Source: Streptomyces kurssanovii (GTDB lineage: Bacteria; Actinomycetota; Actinomycetes; Streptomycetales; Streptomycetaceae). From it: DNA of 64,000 nucleotides. The notes under the pieces were generated by a model, which made no database searches, was not told the origin of the DNA, and was given only the letters and a program-made list of their open reading frames with translations. This document shows positions 26,921-35,250 of this stretch, one piece after another. Position 1 is the stretch's first letter. Each line of letters begins with the position of its first letter. Both the position numbers and the translations under genes were made by a program. The stretch lies in assembly GCF_014649695.1 (NCBI RefSeq), contig NZ_BMTN01000005.1, positions 355,379 through 419,378 of the forward strand, given 5' to 3'.

Positions 26921-27073
26921 TCACCTCTGCGCGTGCTCACCCACGTAGAACAGCAGCCAGACGAAGCCGGCGAACAAGTGGCTCGCGAAGACGTACACGA
27001 AGACGCGCAGCATCACACCGCGCTCCTTCCACTTCTCCAGGTCCTGCTCTTCGTGCTTCGCCTTGCGTGCCAC
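26921..27073 (-). CDS. DUF6126-type small membrane protein
   Basis: The 50-residue protein reads EEQDLEKWKERGVMLRVFVY and then a single transmembrane helix (FASHLFAGFVWLLFYVG), matching a small family widespread in Streptomyces. Function is unknown. The GTG at 27073 has GAGGGG 5 nt upstream. It lies between the barstar-like and arsR genes on the same strand with gaps of over 100 bp, so operon membership is uncertain. Confidence 0.7.
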   Translation of the reverse strand: MARKAKHEEQDLEKWKERGVMLRVFVYVFASHLFAGFVWLLFYVGEHAQR

Positions 27074-27205
27074 GTCGCCCCTCACAGTCGTCCCGGTCAA
27101 GCGGCCTCGCGCCCGGAGGCGGTACCGCACAAGCGGCTTTAGCGCTGTCCCCGGCGGGTCCGGCCGCCGGCCGGTGAGCGCGGCGGCCCACGCCCCGCTT
27201 TCGCG

Positions 27206-27556
27206 TCAGGACGTTTCCTTCTCCGCCTGGCGCAGCTCGGCCAGCAGTTCCTGCTGCCCGGTCAGCAGCACCGACAGAATGCGGCGGGCAGCGGCGAGCA
27301 GCTCCGCCACGTCCCCGCCCGCCAGCTCGTAGACGACCGTCGAACTCTCCCGGGTCGCCCGGACGATGCCCGAGCGGCGCAGCACCGCCAGCTGCTGCGA
27401 CAGGCTCGAAGGCTCGATCTCGATCGCCGCCAGCAGGTCCCGCACCGGCATCGGCCCGTCCTGCAGCAGCTCGAGAACCCGGATACGCACCGGATGCCCC
27501 AGCATGCGGAAGAACTCGGCCTTCGCCTGATACAGCGGTACCGGGAGTGCGGTCAT
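27206..27556 (-). CDS. ArsR-family transcriptional regulator
   Basis: The 116-residue winged-helix repressor starts FFRMLGHPVRIRVLELLQDG. Its recognition helix is in PSSLSQQLAVLRRSGIV, followed by the wing TRESSTVVYEL. The ELCVCDL metal motif of arsenic/cadmium sensors is absent (PMPVRDLL at that place), so the signal is probably not a metal bound there. The ATG at 27556 follows GAGGGAGG. A TGAA-N6-TTCA palindrome overlaps its predicted transcription start, arguing for autoregulation. Confidence 0.85.
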   Translation of the reverse strand: MTALPVPLYQAKAEFFRMLGHPVRIRVLELLQDGPMPVRDLLAAIEIEPSSLSQQLAVLRRSGIVRATRESSTVVYELAGGDVAELLAAARRILSVLLTGQQELLAELRQAEKETS

Positions 27557-27903
27557 GCCTCCCTCACCCCGTCCTCCGTCGCCTCAGCGGCTCGCTCACG
27601 CCACGCTCCCGCGCTCATCACCTGCCGACTTGAAAAACTCTTCACATCATAAACCCCGCCGGTCCGTGGCAGCGTGGGGCTCCTCGGATCCACGTATCGG
27701 GGACAGGCCCGCGCGATCCGGACGGCGCCCGTCGGGGCCGTCAGCAGCTGGTTCGGCCGCATGACGATCCCGCCTTGGAGCTGCTGCGCACCCTGCTGGA
27801 CACGATCGCCGAGCGGCTCCGCGCATCGCTGGGTGATCTGCCGGCCCGGGCGACGTGGGCCGTCGCACGGCTCGGCCGGGGACCGGCGTAGCTCCGGCCC
27901 GGC
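27557..27903. other. Intergenic stretch: arsR promoter and possible gene remnant
   Basis: The left part holds the arsR promoter and operator. In the plus-strand frame ending with TAG at 27889-27891, about 40 codons read PALELLRTLLDTIAERLRAS and then LPARATWAVARLGRGPA, a protein-like helical composition. There is no ATG or GTG start, so it may be the tail of a lost gene. Confidence 0.4.
27631..27651 (-). promoter_or_regulatory. arsR promoter and operator
   Basis: On the minus strand a TATGAT -10 box (27646-27651) is followed by TGAA-N6-TTCA (27631-27644), which covers the expected transcription start. This is typical of self-repressing ArsR genes. Confidence 0.55.
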
Positions 27904-28641
27904 TCAGTCAGCCGCGCGCCGCAGGACCAGGGAGACGAAGCCCCAGCTGTCGCGGTAGACGCGCAGCCAATCGGACCGGTGGGCAGTGGCCACGGCGAGT
28001 GCCTGCGGACTGTCCGGATCGTCACGGTGGTCAAGAGCCCAGGTGGCCAGCGATCCCGTCCACGACCACTCGTAGGCGTCGAGTTCCTGACGGGTGCTCA
28101 CATGTCCGTGCACCGGTGTCCAGCCGTCGTCGACGACCCGCTCCACCGTGGTCGCCAGGTCCGTGAGGTCCCAGAGCATCTCGACGGCCTCCTGGGAGGG
28201 CGGGCGTTCCCAGAAACCGTCCCCGATCAGGACGCGGCCCCCGGGCGCCAGGTGCGTGCGTGCCGCCGCGAGGGTGGGGAGCAACCCGCCGAAGGCGTGT
28301 GCCGCCCCCGTACTGATCACAAGATCGAAAGCGTGCGGGGCGTCGAAGCCGGCCGCGTCGTGGTGATGGAGGGTGAGGCGCTCGTGGACCCCGAGCTCGT
28401 TCGCGGCCTCTCTCGCCCGGGCCAGGGCGCGTTCGGAGACGTCGACGCCGTCGCCCCTCAGACGGGGCTGCGCGGCCAAGGCGCGCAGCAGCCACTCCCC
28501 GCCGCCGCAGCCCAGGTCCAGCACGCGCTCGGCGCCGGGTCGGATGCCGTGCCGGAGCAGCAGGCTTACGGAGTCGTCGTCCAGCGGGGACGCTACGGGG
28601 TGATCGGCATGGGCGAGACGCGAGATCTGTTGACGGTCCAC
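27904..28641 (-). CDS. SAM-dependent class I methyltransferase
   Basis: The 245-residue protein has SAM-binding motif I VLDLGCGGGEW (residues 40-50), an acidic end of the second strand in GDGVDVSERALARAREAA, and a later LAPGGRVLIGDGFWE, together the class I Rossmann methyltransferase pattern. The acceptor is unknown; the overall look is of a small-molecule methyltransferase. It is 121 bp downstream of grpE on the same strand but has no obvious functional link to the chaperone operon. Confidence 0.85.
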   Translation of the reverse strand: MDRQQISRLAHADHPVASPLDDDSVSLLLRHGIRPGAERVLDLGCGGGEWLLRALAAQPRLRGDGVDVSERALARAREAANELGVHERLTLHHHDAAGFDAPHAFDLVISTGAAHAFGGLLPTLAAARTHLAPGGRVLIGDGFWERPPSQEAVEMLWDLTDLATTVERVVDDGWTPVHGHVSTRQELDAYEWSWTGSLATWALDHRDDPDSPQALAVATAHRSDWLRVYRDSWGFVSLVLRRAAD

Positions 28642-28762
28642 CGGCGCAGCCTGGCAGTGCCGGTGGACACACGCACCTGCTTTTCCGGATGCGGGCGCGG
28701 GCGGATGCCAGTACCGGTTGCCGGGCGCCGGAGCGGATCGGGACGCCGGATCCGGACGCCGA

Positions 28763-29752
28763 TCAGACCTCGGACCGGGTCCCGCGCTCGCCGCCCTCCC
28801 CCGGGCCGCCGTCCGGCCGTTCCCGACGCGAGTCCCGCTCGCCGGCGGCCGGCGAGCCGCCCCCTACAGCCGCAACCCCGCCCGAACCGGTGCCCCCGCC
28901 CGAGCCGATGGTCGAGTGAACCGAGCCGATGGTCGACGGAACCGTGCCAGTGGTCTGCGGAACCGCGCCCGTGGTCGGCGGACCCGTGACGACTACCTGT
29001 GCGGGCCGCAGGAGATGGTCACCGACCCGGTAACCGGGCCGCAGCACCGCGCTGCAGACGGGCCGCTCCTGCTGCTCCGACTCCGTGTAGTCGAGCGCCT
29101 CATGGGCCGTCGGATCGAACGGCTCCCCCACCTCTCCGACGGACTGCAGGCCGAGCGCGGCCAGTCGTGCCTCGAGGAGATCGGCGACGCACGTGAATCC
29201 CTTGGACGTCTCTCCGTGCTCGCGCGCCTTGACGACGGTGTCCATGACCGGCAGGAGAGCGCCGAGCACGTTGGACACGGCGATCTCCTGCACCGCCATG
29301 CGGTCGCGTCGCACGCGCTTGCGGTAGTTGTCGTACTCGGCCTTCGTCCGTTGCAGATCGGCGGTCCGTTCGGACAGTTGTGAGCGCAGCTTCGCGATCT
29401 CCGGCGGTTCGTCGCCGCCGGGCGCGTCAGCCGCCGCCGTCCGCTCCGGCGCCTGGTCCTGCGCCCGCCCCTGATCCTGCCCATGCCCCGCAGCCCGGCC
29501 GTGCTCCGGCTCCGGCTCCCGCTCCCGTTCCGGGCGCGGATGCGGACGCCGGGCCTCCTCCAGGCCCGCCCCCGCCCCCGCACCGGTCGTCCGCGGCGCC
29601 GCCGCCTCGGTGTTCTCCGATGTCGTGGGCCCAGGTGACTCGGTGGTCCCACGCAGCTCCAGGGTGACCGGATCGATCCGGCGCCGGTCGCGGATGATCA
29701 CGGGCGGACGCTGCTCCCTCCTGTCAGCGCGTCGATCGTTCGGAACGCTCAT
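28763..29752 (-). CDS. grpE: GrpE-type nucleotide exchange factor with extended tails
   Basis: The 329-residue protein is much longer than usual GrpE (about 180-220). A GrpE core lies roughly at 118-253: coiled coil [19 protein letters not shown], then [14 protein letters not shown] and [19 protein letters not shown]. The N-terminus is a disordered Glu/Arg/Pro/Gln segment. The C-terminus carries four 7-residue repeats ([14 protein letters not shown] and variants) and a Gly/Arg/Glu tail. It stimulates ADP release from DnaK. The ATG overlaps the dnaK stop as ATGA (29749-29752), so it is translationally coupled. The operon order suggests a paralogue of the main chaperone set. Confidence 0.88.
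   Translation of the reverse strand: MSVPNDRRADRREQRPPVIIRDRRRIDPVTLELRGTTESPGPTTSENTEAAAPRTTGAGAGAGLEEARRPHPRPEREREPEPEHGRAAGHGQDQGRAQDQAPERTAAADAPGGDEPPEIAKLRSQLSERTADLQRTKAEYDNYRKRVRRDRMAVQEIAVSNVLGALLPVMDTVVKAREHGETSKGFTCVADLLEARLAALGLQSVGEVGEPFDPTAHEALDYTESEQQERPVCSAVLRPGYRVGDHLLRPAQVVVTGPPTTGAVPQTTGTVPSTIGSVHSTIGSGGGTGSGGVAAVGGGSPAAGERDSRRERPDGGPGEGGERGTRSEV
28899..28982. repeat. Four tandem 21-bp units in the 3' part of grpE
   Basis: Four adjacent 21-bp units of the type ACCGAGCCGATGGTCGACGG(A) start at 28899, 28920, 28941 and 28962. They diverge by several bases each and encode the heptapeptide repeats of the GrpE tail. Confidence 0.75.
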
Positions 29753-31632
29753 CCTTCGCCTCCCTGCCGCCTGTCCTCGTCGACGACCTCGTCGTCGGAC
29801 GCGCCCTCTCCCTCGCCGGCGGCCTGGCCACCGGCGGACCCTGCCGTGCCCGTCGTGCCCGTCGCGCCCGCCCCGCCCTCGGGCCGGGCCTGGGCGTAGA
29901 TGGCGGAGCCGACCTTCTGGGCGGCCACGCTGACCTTCTCCGTGGCCTCGCGGATCGCGTTCGTGTCGTCGCCCTTGAGCTTCTCCTTGAGGTCGCCGAT
30001 CGCGGTCTCGACCTCCTGCCTGGCGTCCTGCGGGACCTGGTCCGCCTGGTCGCGCAGCAGCTTCTCGGTGTTGTACACCAGCCCCTCCGCCTGGTTGCGG
30101 GTCTCGGCCGCCTCCTTGCGGCGCCGGTCGTCCTCCGCGTGCTGTTCGGCCTCGCGCATCATGCGGTCGATGTCCTGCTTGGGCAGGGCGGAGCCGCCGG
30201 TGACGGTCATCTTCTGCTCCTTGCCCGTGCCCAGGTCCTTGGCGGTCACGTGCATGATGCCGTTGGCGTCGATGTCGAACGTGACTTCGATCTGCGGCAC
30301 CCCGCGCGGGGCCGGCGGCAGACCGGTCAGCTCGAACATCCCGAGCTTCTTGTTGTACGCCGCGATCTCGCGCTCGCCCTGGTAGACCTGGATCTGCACG
30401 GACGGCTGGTTGTCCTCGGCCGTGGTGAAGATCTCGGACCGCTTGGTCGGGATCGTGGTGTTGCGCTCGATGAGCTTGGTCATGATGCCGCCCTTGGTCT
30501 CGATACCGAGGGACAGCGGGGTCACGTCCAACAGCAGGACGTCCTTGACCTCGCCCCGCAGCACACCGGCCTGGAGCGAGGCGCCGATGGCGACGACCTC
30601 GTCCGGGTTCACGCCCTTGTGCGGTTCCTTGCCGGTCAGTTCCTTGACGAGCTCGGTGACGGCGGGCATCCGGGTCGAGCCGCCGACCAGGATCACGTGG
30701 TCGATGTCGTCGACGCTGATGCCGGCGTCCTTGATCGCGTTGTGGAACGGGGCCTTGCAGCGCTCCAGCAGGTCAGCGGTCAGCTGCTGGAACTGGGCGC
30801 GCGTCAGCTTCTCGTCCAGGTGCAGCGGGCCCTCGGCGGAGGCCGTGATGTAGGGCAGGTTGATCGTCGTCTCGGTCGCGGAGGAGAGCTCGACCTTGGC
30901 CCGCTCCGCGGCTTCCCGCAGCCGCTGCAGGGCCATCTTGTCCTGCGCGAGGTCGATGCCGTAGCCGTTCTTGAACTGCTTGACCAGATGGTCGACGACG
31001 CGCTGGTCCCAGTCGTCGCCGCCCAGATGGGTGTCACCGTTGGTGGCCTTCACCTCCACCAGGCCCTCCCCGATGTCCAGCAGCGACACGTCGAAGGTGC
31101 CGCCACCGAGGTCGAAGACGAGGACCGTCTGGTCGTTCTCCTTGTCCAGGCCGTACGCGAGCGCGGCGGCGGTGGGCTCGTTGATGATCCGCAGCACATT
31201 GAGACCGGCGATCTCCCCCGCCTCCTTGGTGGCGGTGCGCTGCGAGTCGTTGAAGTACGCGGGCACGGTGATCACGGCGTCGGTCACGTCCTCGCCGAGG
31301 TAGGCCTCCGCGTCCCGCTTCAGCTTCTGCAGCACCCGGGAGGAGATCTCCTGCGCGGTGTAGCGCTTGCCGTCGATGGAGCCCGAGTCCGGGAAGCGCC
31401 ACTGCGCCTCCCCCATGTGCCGCTTGACCGAGCGGGCGGTGCGTTCGACGTTGGTCACCGCCTGGCGCTTGGCGATCTCCCCGACGAGCACTTCGCCGCT
31501 CTTCGCGAAGGCGACCACCGAGGGCGTGGTCCGCGCCCCCTCCGTACTGGCGATGACGGTCGGCTCGCCGCCTTCGAGGACGGACACCACCGAGTTGGTC
31601 GTACCGAGGTCGATACCGACTGCACGGGTCAT
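29749..31632 (-). CDS. dnaK: Hsp70 chaperone DnaK (probable second copy)
   Basis: The 627-residue ATP-driven chaperone has the actin-like ATPase start [13 protein letters not shown] (residues 5-17), the phosphate loop [16 protein letters not shown], and the substrate domain with [21 protein letters not shown] Gly/Ala-rich acidic tail ends it. The ATG at 31632 has AAGGAG upstream. It lies between a J-domain gene and grpE, all on the minus strand. The order J-K-grpE, instead of dnaK-grpE-dnaJ-hspR, and the short J partner suggest this is an accessory set, not the primary heat-shock operon. Confidence 0.96.
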   Translation of the reverse strand: MTRAVGIDLGTTNSVVSVLEGGEPTVIASTEGARTTPSVVAFAKSGEVLVGEIAKRQAVTNVERTARSVKRHMGEAQWRFPDSGSIDGKRYTAQEISSRVLQKLKRDAEAYLGEDVTDAVITVPAYFNDSQRTATKEAGEIAGLNVLRIINEPTAAALAYGLDKENDQTVLVFDLGGGTFDVSLLDIGEGLVEVKATNGDTHLGGDDWDQRVVDHLVKQFKNGYGIDLAQDKMALQRLREAAERAKVELSSATETTINLPYITASAEGPLHLDEKLTRAQFQQLTADLLERCKAPFHNAIKDAGISVDDIDHVILVGGSTRMPAVTELVKELTGKEPHKGVNPDEVVAIGASLQAGVLRGEVKDVLLLDVTPLSLGIETKGGIMTKLIERNTTIPTKRSEIFTTAEDNQPSVQIQVYQGEREIAAYNKKLGMFELTGLPPAPRGVPQIEVTFDIDANGIMHVTAKDLGTGKEQKMTVTGGSALPKQDIDRMMREAEQHAEDDRRRKEAAETRNQAEGLVYNTEKLLRDQADQVPQDARQEVETAIGDLKEKLKGDDTNAIREATEKVSVAAQKVGSAIYAQARPEGGAGATGTTGTAGSAGGQAAGEGEGASDDEVVDEDRRQGGEG

Positions 31633-31740
31633 CTCAGCTCTCCTTCCTGCACAGGCTCGTCGGCGCGCCCGCCCGGGCGCGCCGCGCCGGAGGTCCGGTC
31701 GCGGTGGGCACTGCGCCACCGCTCGCGCGGAGACGGCGGT

Positions 31741-32220
31741 TCATGGCCACCGCCACGGGCCCACGTCCATGACCCACCGCAGCAGCAGGGCCAGCGGATC
31801 CGAGGAGTACGGGGCCTCCTGCGGAGGGACGTGTACCCGGACAGGGCCCGCGCGCACGCTCGGGCCTCGCGGCGCGATTCCCACGACCGCCGGCGGCTCT
31901 GCCGACAGGTGTTCGTCGGCTCGCCCACGGGTGGGAGGGCCGGACGGCCGGTCGACGGTCACCGGGATCCGCCGGGCTCCGGAGGTCCGCCCGCGGTTGC
32001 GTTCCGCGTCGTAGCGTTGCCGCAGCTCAGGGTCGCGGAGGGTCGCGTACGCCGCCACGACGGCGGCGAGCTCGTCGAGCCGCGCCGCTCCGTGCGGGCC
32101 GGAGTCCGGGTGCAGAGCACGGACCTGCCGGCGGTACGCCGTGGTGATCTGGCGGGACGTCGCTGACGGCTCGACGCCGAGCACCGTGTAATGGTCACGG
32201 GAGAGGGGCGGCCCCGGCAT
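31741..32220 (-). CDS. Short J-domain protein
   Basis: The 159-residue protein has an N-terminal J domain (DHYTVLGVEPSATSRQITTA, with the Hsp70-stimulating HPD at residues 37-39 and YATLRDPELRQRYD closing the fold). There is no Gly/Phe region and no zinc-finger domain, so it is a class III-type J protein. The rest is basic and disordered, ending in a short hydrophobic segment (LALLLRWVMDVGPW). It should recruit the DnaK encoded next. The ATG at 32220 has AGGAGGT 8 nt upstream. It is first in the operon behind the HAIR element. Confidence 0.85.
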   Translation of the reverse strand: MPGPPLSRDHYTVLGVEPSATSRQITTAYRRQVRALHPDSGPHGAARLDELAAVVAAYATLRDPELRQRYDAERNRGRTSGARRIPVTVDRPSGPPTRGRADEHLSAEPPAVVGIAPRGPSVRAGPVRVHVPPQEAPYSSDPLALLLRWVMDVGPWRWP

Positions 32221-32295
32221 CTCACCCACCTCCTTTCCCAGCGGGGCGGCAGCACCATGGAACCGGGCTGTTCCTCATCAAATATGTACATAAAA

Positions 32296-32316
32296 CTTGA
32301 GTCGGGTGTTGTCAAG
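32296..32316 (-). promoter_or_regulatory. HAIR-like HspR operator with overlapping promoter
   Basis: On the plus strand CTTGAGT-N7-TGTCAAG matches the HspR inverted repeat CTTGAGT-N7-ACTCAAG at 12 of 14 positions. On the minus strand the same bases give a TTGACA -35 box with TATGTA 17 bp further on as a plausible -10. Heat-inducible HspR repression of the J-dnaK-grpE operon is the inferred role. Confidence 0.75.
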
Positions 32317-32400
32317 GCTGCCCTGCGGAGACGCCTGAACCTGCGGAGACACCTAAAATGGAAGCCGCAGGCCGCATCCGACGGGATGGAGGTGGACGAC

Positions 32401-32802
32401 GTGATCACCGAGATGGCAGTCGAGCGCGTGGAGTTCACCTGTGGCAGGTGCTGGCACGAGTGGAGCGCCGACTACGACGTCCAGCAGTACCGCGACGACC
32501 AGGGCGGGCAGTGGGAGTACTTCTCCCGTGACGGCATGCCGGTGCCCTCCCCGTACACGCCCGCGGGCGCACCGCCGTGTCCGATCTGCGGCCGCCGATG
32601 GGTGGGCCGCATCCTCGCGCGGCGGCCCGTCCCCACGCCCCCGGGGGCGGCCCAAACGCCCCGGTTGAAGATCACCGACACGTCCGGGCACCGCTCGGAG
32701 CGGCACGGAGCACGCCTTCTCGGCTCGTCCTCGCATGTCCAGCCCGAACCGCTGGGGCCGCCGGCGGAGGAAGGCAGCAGCGAGTCTCGCGTTCCACGCT
32801 GA
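32401..32802 (+). CDS. Zinc-ribbon protein, divergent from the chaperone operon
   Basis: The 133-residue protein has two CxxC knuckles: CGRC (residues 14-17) followed by WHEWSADYDVQQYRDDQGG, and CPIC (60-63) followed by GRRWVG. This is a single zinc ribbon with a long insert. The C-terminal half is disordered. The GTG at 32401 has GGAGG 8 nt upstream. It is transcribed away from the J/dnaK/grpE operon across the HAIR element, which could therefore affect it too. Function is unknown; a role in stress response is only suggested by position. Confidence 0.7.
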   Translation: MITEMAVERVEFTCGRCWHEWSADYDVQQYRDDQGGQWEYFSRDGMPVPSPYTPAGAPPCPICGRRWVGRILARRPVPTPPGAAQTPRLKITDTSGHRSERHGARLLGSSSHVQPEPLGPPAEEGSSESRVPR

Positions 32803-32932
32803 CCGTCCGGCGGCTCCCCGGCGGTCCGGTCGGCGAAGGCCCGCGCGGACGGCTGGACGGACCTGACACGACGGTTACGGCCCTGAACACAGAACACGTC
32901 TCGAGGACACGCCTCGAAGGAGGTGCAGCGCC

Positions 32933-33406
32933 ATGGCCCGCCTAGCAGTCAGAGGCGAGGAGCTGATCGTCGAACTGACCTGGTGGGAAAAGATCACCGC
33001 ACGGCACACGGACGTCCGGGTGCCGCTCGCGGCGGTGGAGAAAGTGACGGTGGAACGCGACTGGCGGCGCGCCGTGCGAGGCGAGCCCTCCCGGGGCGTG
33101 TGGATCGGTGACCTGCTGCATCTCGGCGTGCGCGAGCAGGCGGACATGCGCGACTTCGTCGCGATCCGCCCGCGTCGTGGTCCCGTGGCGCGCGTCGACC
33201 TGCGCCCGGCGGCGTCACCGTTCGCCCGTGTCGCCGTCTCCGACCGCGTCCCAGAGGCGACGGCGGCCACCGTACGCACGGCCGTGAGCCACCATCTGCT
33301 CGCGCCGGCCGGATCCGGTTGCACCGACCCCGACCCGGCACCGCGCAGAAGGCCCGCCTGGCTGCCGGGCCGGTCTCCGGCACCGGCTCCCCCGGCGGGC
33401 ATCTGA
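32933..33406 (+). CDS. PH-like-fold hypothetical protein
   Basis: The 157-residue protein has an N-terminal 100-residue beta-rich domain (ELIVELTWWEKITARHTDVR, VPLAAVEKVTVERDWRR, VWIGDLLHLG) resembling bacterial PH-like domains. A disordered Pro/Arg tail follows. AAGGAGG precedes the ATG at 32933. It is 130 bp downstream of the zinc-ribbon gene on the same strand. No function can be assigned. Confidence 0.65.
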   Translation: MARLAVRGEELIVELTWWEKITARHTDVRVPLAAVEKVTVERDWRRAVRGEPSRGVWIGDLLHLGVREQADMRDFVAIRPRRGPVARVDLRPAASPFARVAVSDRVPEATAATVRTAVSHHLLAPAGSGCTDPDPAPRRRPAWLPGRSPAPAPPAGI

Positions 33407-33529
33407 GCAGGACGCGCGGATCGCAGGACGAGCGGTCGAAATTCCTGATTCCTTGAACGCCGCGGCCCCTCGGCGCGTACAACATCACGAACCGGCCGGT
33501 ACGGGGCCGGACGAGACGAGGGAGCCAGC

Positions 33530-33988
33530 ATGACCGGAACGCAGGGGACCGCCCGGACCGTGGCGCGCCGCACCGTCGTCGCCGCCGTGGGCGGGGCCGG
33601 CCTCTCCGTGGCCCTGACTGCGTGCGGCGGCTCGGACGACTCGGCGCAGTCCGTGTCGGACAAGCCGGCCGGCGAGGGCGCCGCCTCGGGAGGCGGCACC
33701 GGGGGCGGCACGGTGATCGCCAAGACCACCGACATCCCGGAGGGCGGCGGCAAGATCGTCGGGGACGTGGTGATCACCCAGCCTGTGGCGGGCGAGTTCA
33801 AGGCCTTCTCGTCCAAGTGCACGCATCAGGGCTGCGCGGTGACGGGCATCGCCGACGGCACCATCAACTGTCCCTGCCACAACAGCCGGTTCGACGCCGC
33901 GGACGGCAGCGTCAAGGCAGGTCCCGCGACGAAGCCGCTTCCGCCCGCCGCGATCACGGTGGAGGGTGACTCGATCAAGCTCGCGTGA
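33530..33988 (+). CDS. Exported Rieske-type [2Fe-2S] lipoprotein
   Basis: The 152-residue protein carries a twin-arginine signal ([14 protein letters not shown]) ending in lipobox LTAC (Cys 32). A Gly/Ser-rich spacer comes next. The Rieske domain has CTHQGC (Cys 97, His 99, Cys 102) and CPCH (Cys 114, Cys 116, His 117), giving the four cluster ligands plus the disulfide pair. Tat export fits a folded iron-sulfur protein placed outside the membrane. No oxygenase or cytochrome partner is adjacent, so its redox partner is unknown. It overlaps the convergent hydrolase-like gene by 14 bp. Confidence 0.92.
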   Translation: MTGTQGTARTVARRTVVAAVGGAGLSVALTACGGSDDSAQSVSDKPAGEGAASGGGTGGGTVIAKTTDIPEGGGKIVGDVVITQPVAGEFKAFSSKCTHQGCAVTGIADGTINCPCHNSRFDAADGSVKAGPATKPLPPAAITVEGDSIKLA

Positions 33989-34625
33989 CGCCGCGCGGCC
34001 CTTTCCAGCAGGAGACCACGTCGTCGGTGGTGGCGATCGTCGCCACCAGCGACAGGGTGTTGCGGATCATCGCAGGGGTGTACTCGGCGGGCACTCCCGC
34101 GATGGCGTCGGCCACGACGACGGCGGTGTAGCCGAGGTTCACCGCGTCGAAGACCGCGTTGGGCACCGCCACGTTCGCCGACACCCCGGTGACGACAAGG
34201 GTGCGGCAGCCGAGGTTGCGCAGGATCGGGTCGACGTCCGTGCCGGCCAGCGGCGACAGACCATGCAGTCTGCGCACGACGATGTCCTCGGGCGCCACGT
34301 CGATCGGCGGAGCGATACGCACCGCGGCTGAGCCGGTGTGCTGCTGGACGGGCAGTCGAGCGGCGGCCCTGAACAGCCGTGCGTTCCGGTTGGACCCTCT
34401 GCCGTCGGGCCGCTGCTCGGCCACCGCGTGCAGCACCTGCACTCCGGTGTCATGGGCGGCGGCGACCAGTCGGGCGACGTTGTGAAGGGCGCCGGAGGAG
34501 CTCGCCGCCGCGGCGAGTTCCGGCAAGGCGCTGTCCTCGCCGACGACGCCCTGCTGGCATTCGACGGTGAGGAGCACGGTGGTGGGCGCCTCGAGCTGCT
34601 CCAGGAGCTGATGGAAGGATGACAC
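33975..34625 (-). CDS. Isochorismatase-fold protein with substituted catalytic triad
   Basis: The 216-residue isochorismatase/cysteine-hydrolase-like protein shows the fold in [33 protein letters not shown] and [20 protein letters not shown]. All three catalytic positions differ from the usual Asp-Lys-Cys: Glu 22 for Asp, Arg (118/119) for Lys, and Ser 149 for Cys. It may bind a ligand without hydrolysing it, or use altered chemistry; a subgroup with VSANVAV is known in actinobacteria. The GTG at 34625 follows GGAGGAG. Confidence 0.75.
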   Translation of the reverse strand: MSSFHQLLEQLEAPTTVLLTVECQQGVVGEDSALPELAAAASSSGALHNVARLVAAAHDTGVQVLHAVAEQRPDGRGSNRNARLFRAAARLPVQQHTGSAAVRIAPPIDVAPEDIVVRRLHGLSPLAGTDVDPILRNLGCRTLVVTGVSANVAVPNAVFDAVNLGYTAVVVADAIAGVPAEYTPAMIRNTLSLVATIATTDDVVSCWKGPRGVTRA

Positions 34626-34725
34626 GCGGCTCCTCCTCGGTGTCCCGGCCCTTCGGCACGGGAGGCGCGACGGTAGCCGCCGTTGCGTACGAGGGGAAGA
34701 GCCTCCATGCTGACGGACAAGGTTT

Positions 34726-34740
34726 CTGACGACCAGTCAG
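34726..34740. promoter_or_regulatory. CTGAC-N5-GTCAG palindrome ahead of a flavin-oxidase-fold gene
   Basis: CTGAC-GACCA-GTCAG is followed directly by TAATGCAT. The same motif recurs at 42529-42543 before another gene. It has the size and shape of a TetR-family operator overlapping a promoter. Confidence 0.5.
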
Positions 34741-34782
34741 TAATGCATTCCGCCGTGTCAGCCGTTGCCGGGGAGGCCGCAC

Positions 34783-35250
34783 ATGACCGCCATACAGCGC
34801 CGGGGCCGTCGCATCATGATGACCCCCGCTGAGCTGGACGCGTTCCTGACGGGGCAGCGGACCTGCCGGGTGGCCACGGTGTCACCCGACGGGCGTCCGC
34901 ACGTCAGCGCGCTGTGGTTCGCCTGGGACGGCACGTCGCTGTGGCTCTACTCCCTGACCCGCAGCAGGCGCTGGGCGGAGCTGCGCCGCGATCCGCGGCT
35001 CGCCGTGGTCGTCGACGCCGGCGAGGAGTACGGGGAACTGCGGGGTGTCGAGTTGTCCGGCACGGCCGAGTTCGTGGGCGAGGCCCCGCGGACGGGTCAG
35101 CACTGTCCCGAGCTGGCGGAACCGGAAGCCCTGTTCGCCCGGAAGAACTTCGGCCTCGACACGATGCCCCACGACGGCCGGCACGCCTGGCTGCGACTCA
35201 CCCCGGACGCGGTCGCTTCCTGGGACTTCCGCAAGCTGTCAGCGCTCTGA
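34783..35250 (+). CDS. Pyridoxamine 5'-phosphate oxidase-fold (PPOX) flavoprotein
   Basis: The 155-residue split-barrel protein of the PPOX family has CRVATVSPDGRPHVSALWFA near the N-terminus, then WLYSLTRSRRWAELRRDPRL and VELSGTAEFVGE. Such proteins bind FMN or F420 and reduce small molecules; the cofactor here is uncertain. The ATG at 34783 has GGGGAGG 6 nt upstream; the open frame extends six codons further. A palindromic operator lies 43 bp upstream. It overlaps the convergent LysR gene by 12 bp. Confidence 0.82.
   Translation: MTAIQRRGRRIMMTPAELDAFLTGQRTCRVATVSPDGRPHVSALWFAWDGTSLWLYSLTRSRRWAELRRDPRLAVVVDAGEEYGELRGVELSGTAEFVGEAPRTGQHCPELAEPEALFARKNFGLDTMPHDGRHAWLRLTPDAVASWDFRKLSAL

Noticed and set aside
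30139-32166. 675-codon open frame antisense to dnaK
   Set aside because: Well-known high-GC shadow of dnaK; sequence is low-complexity.
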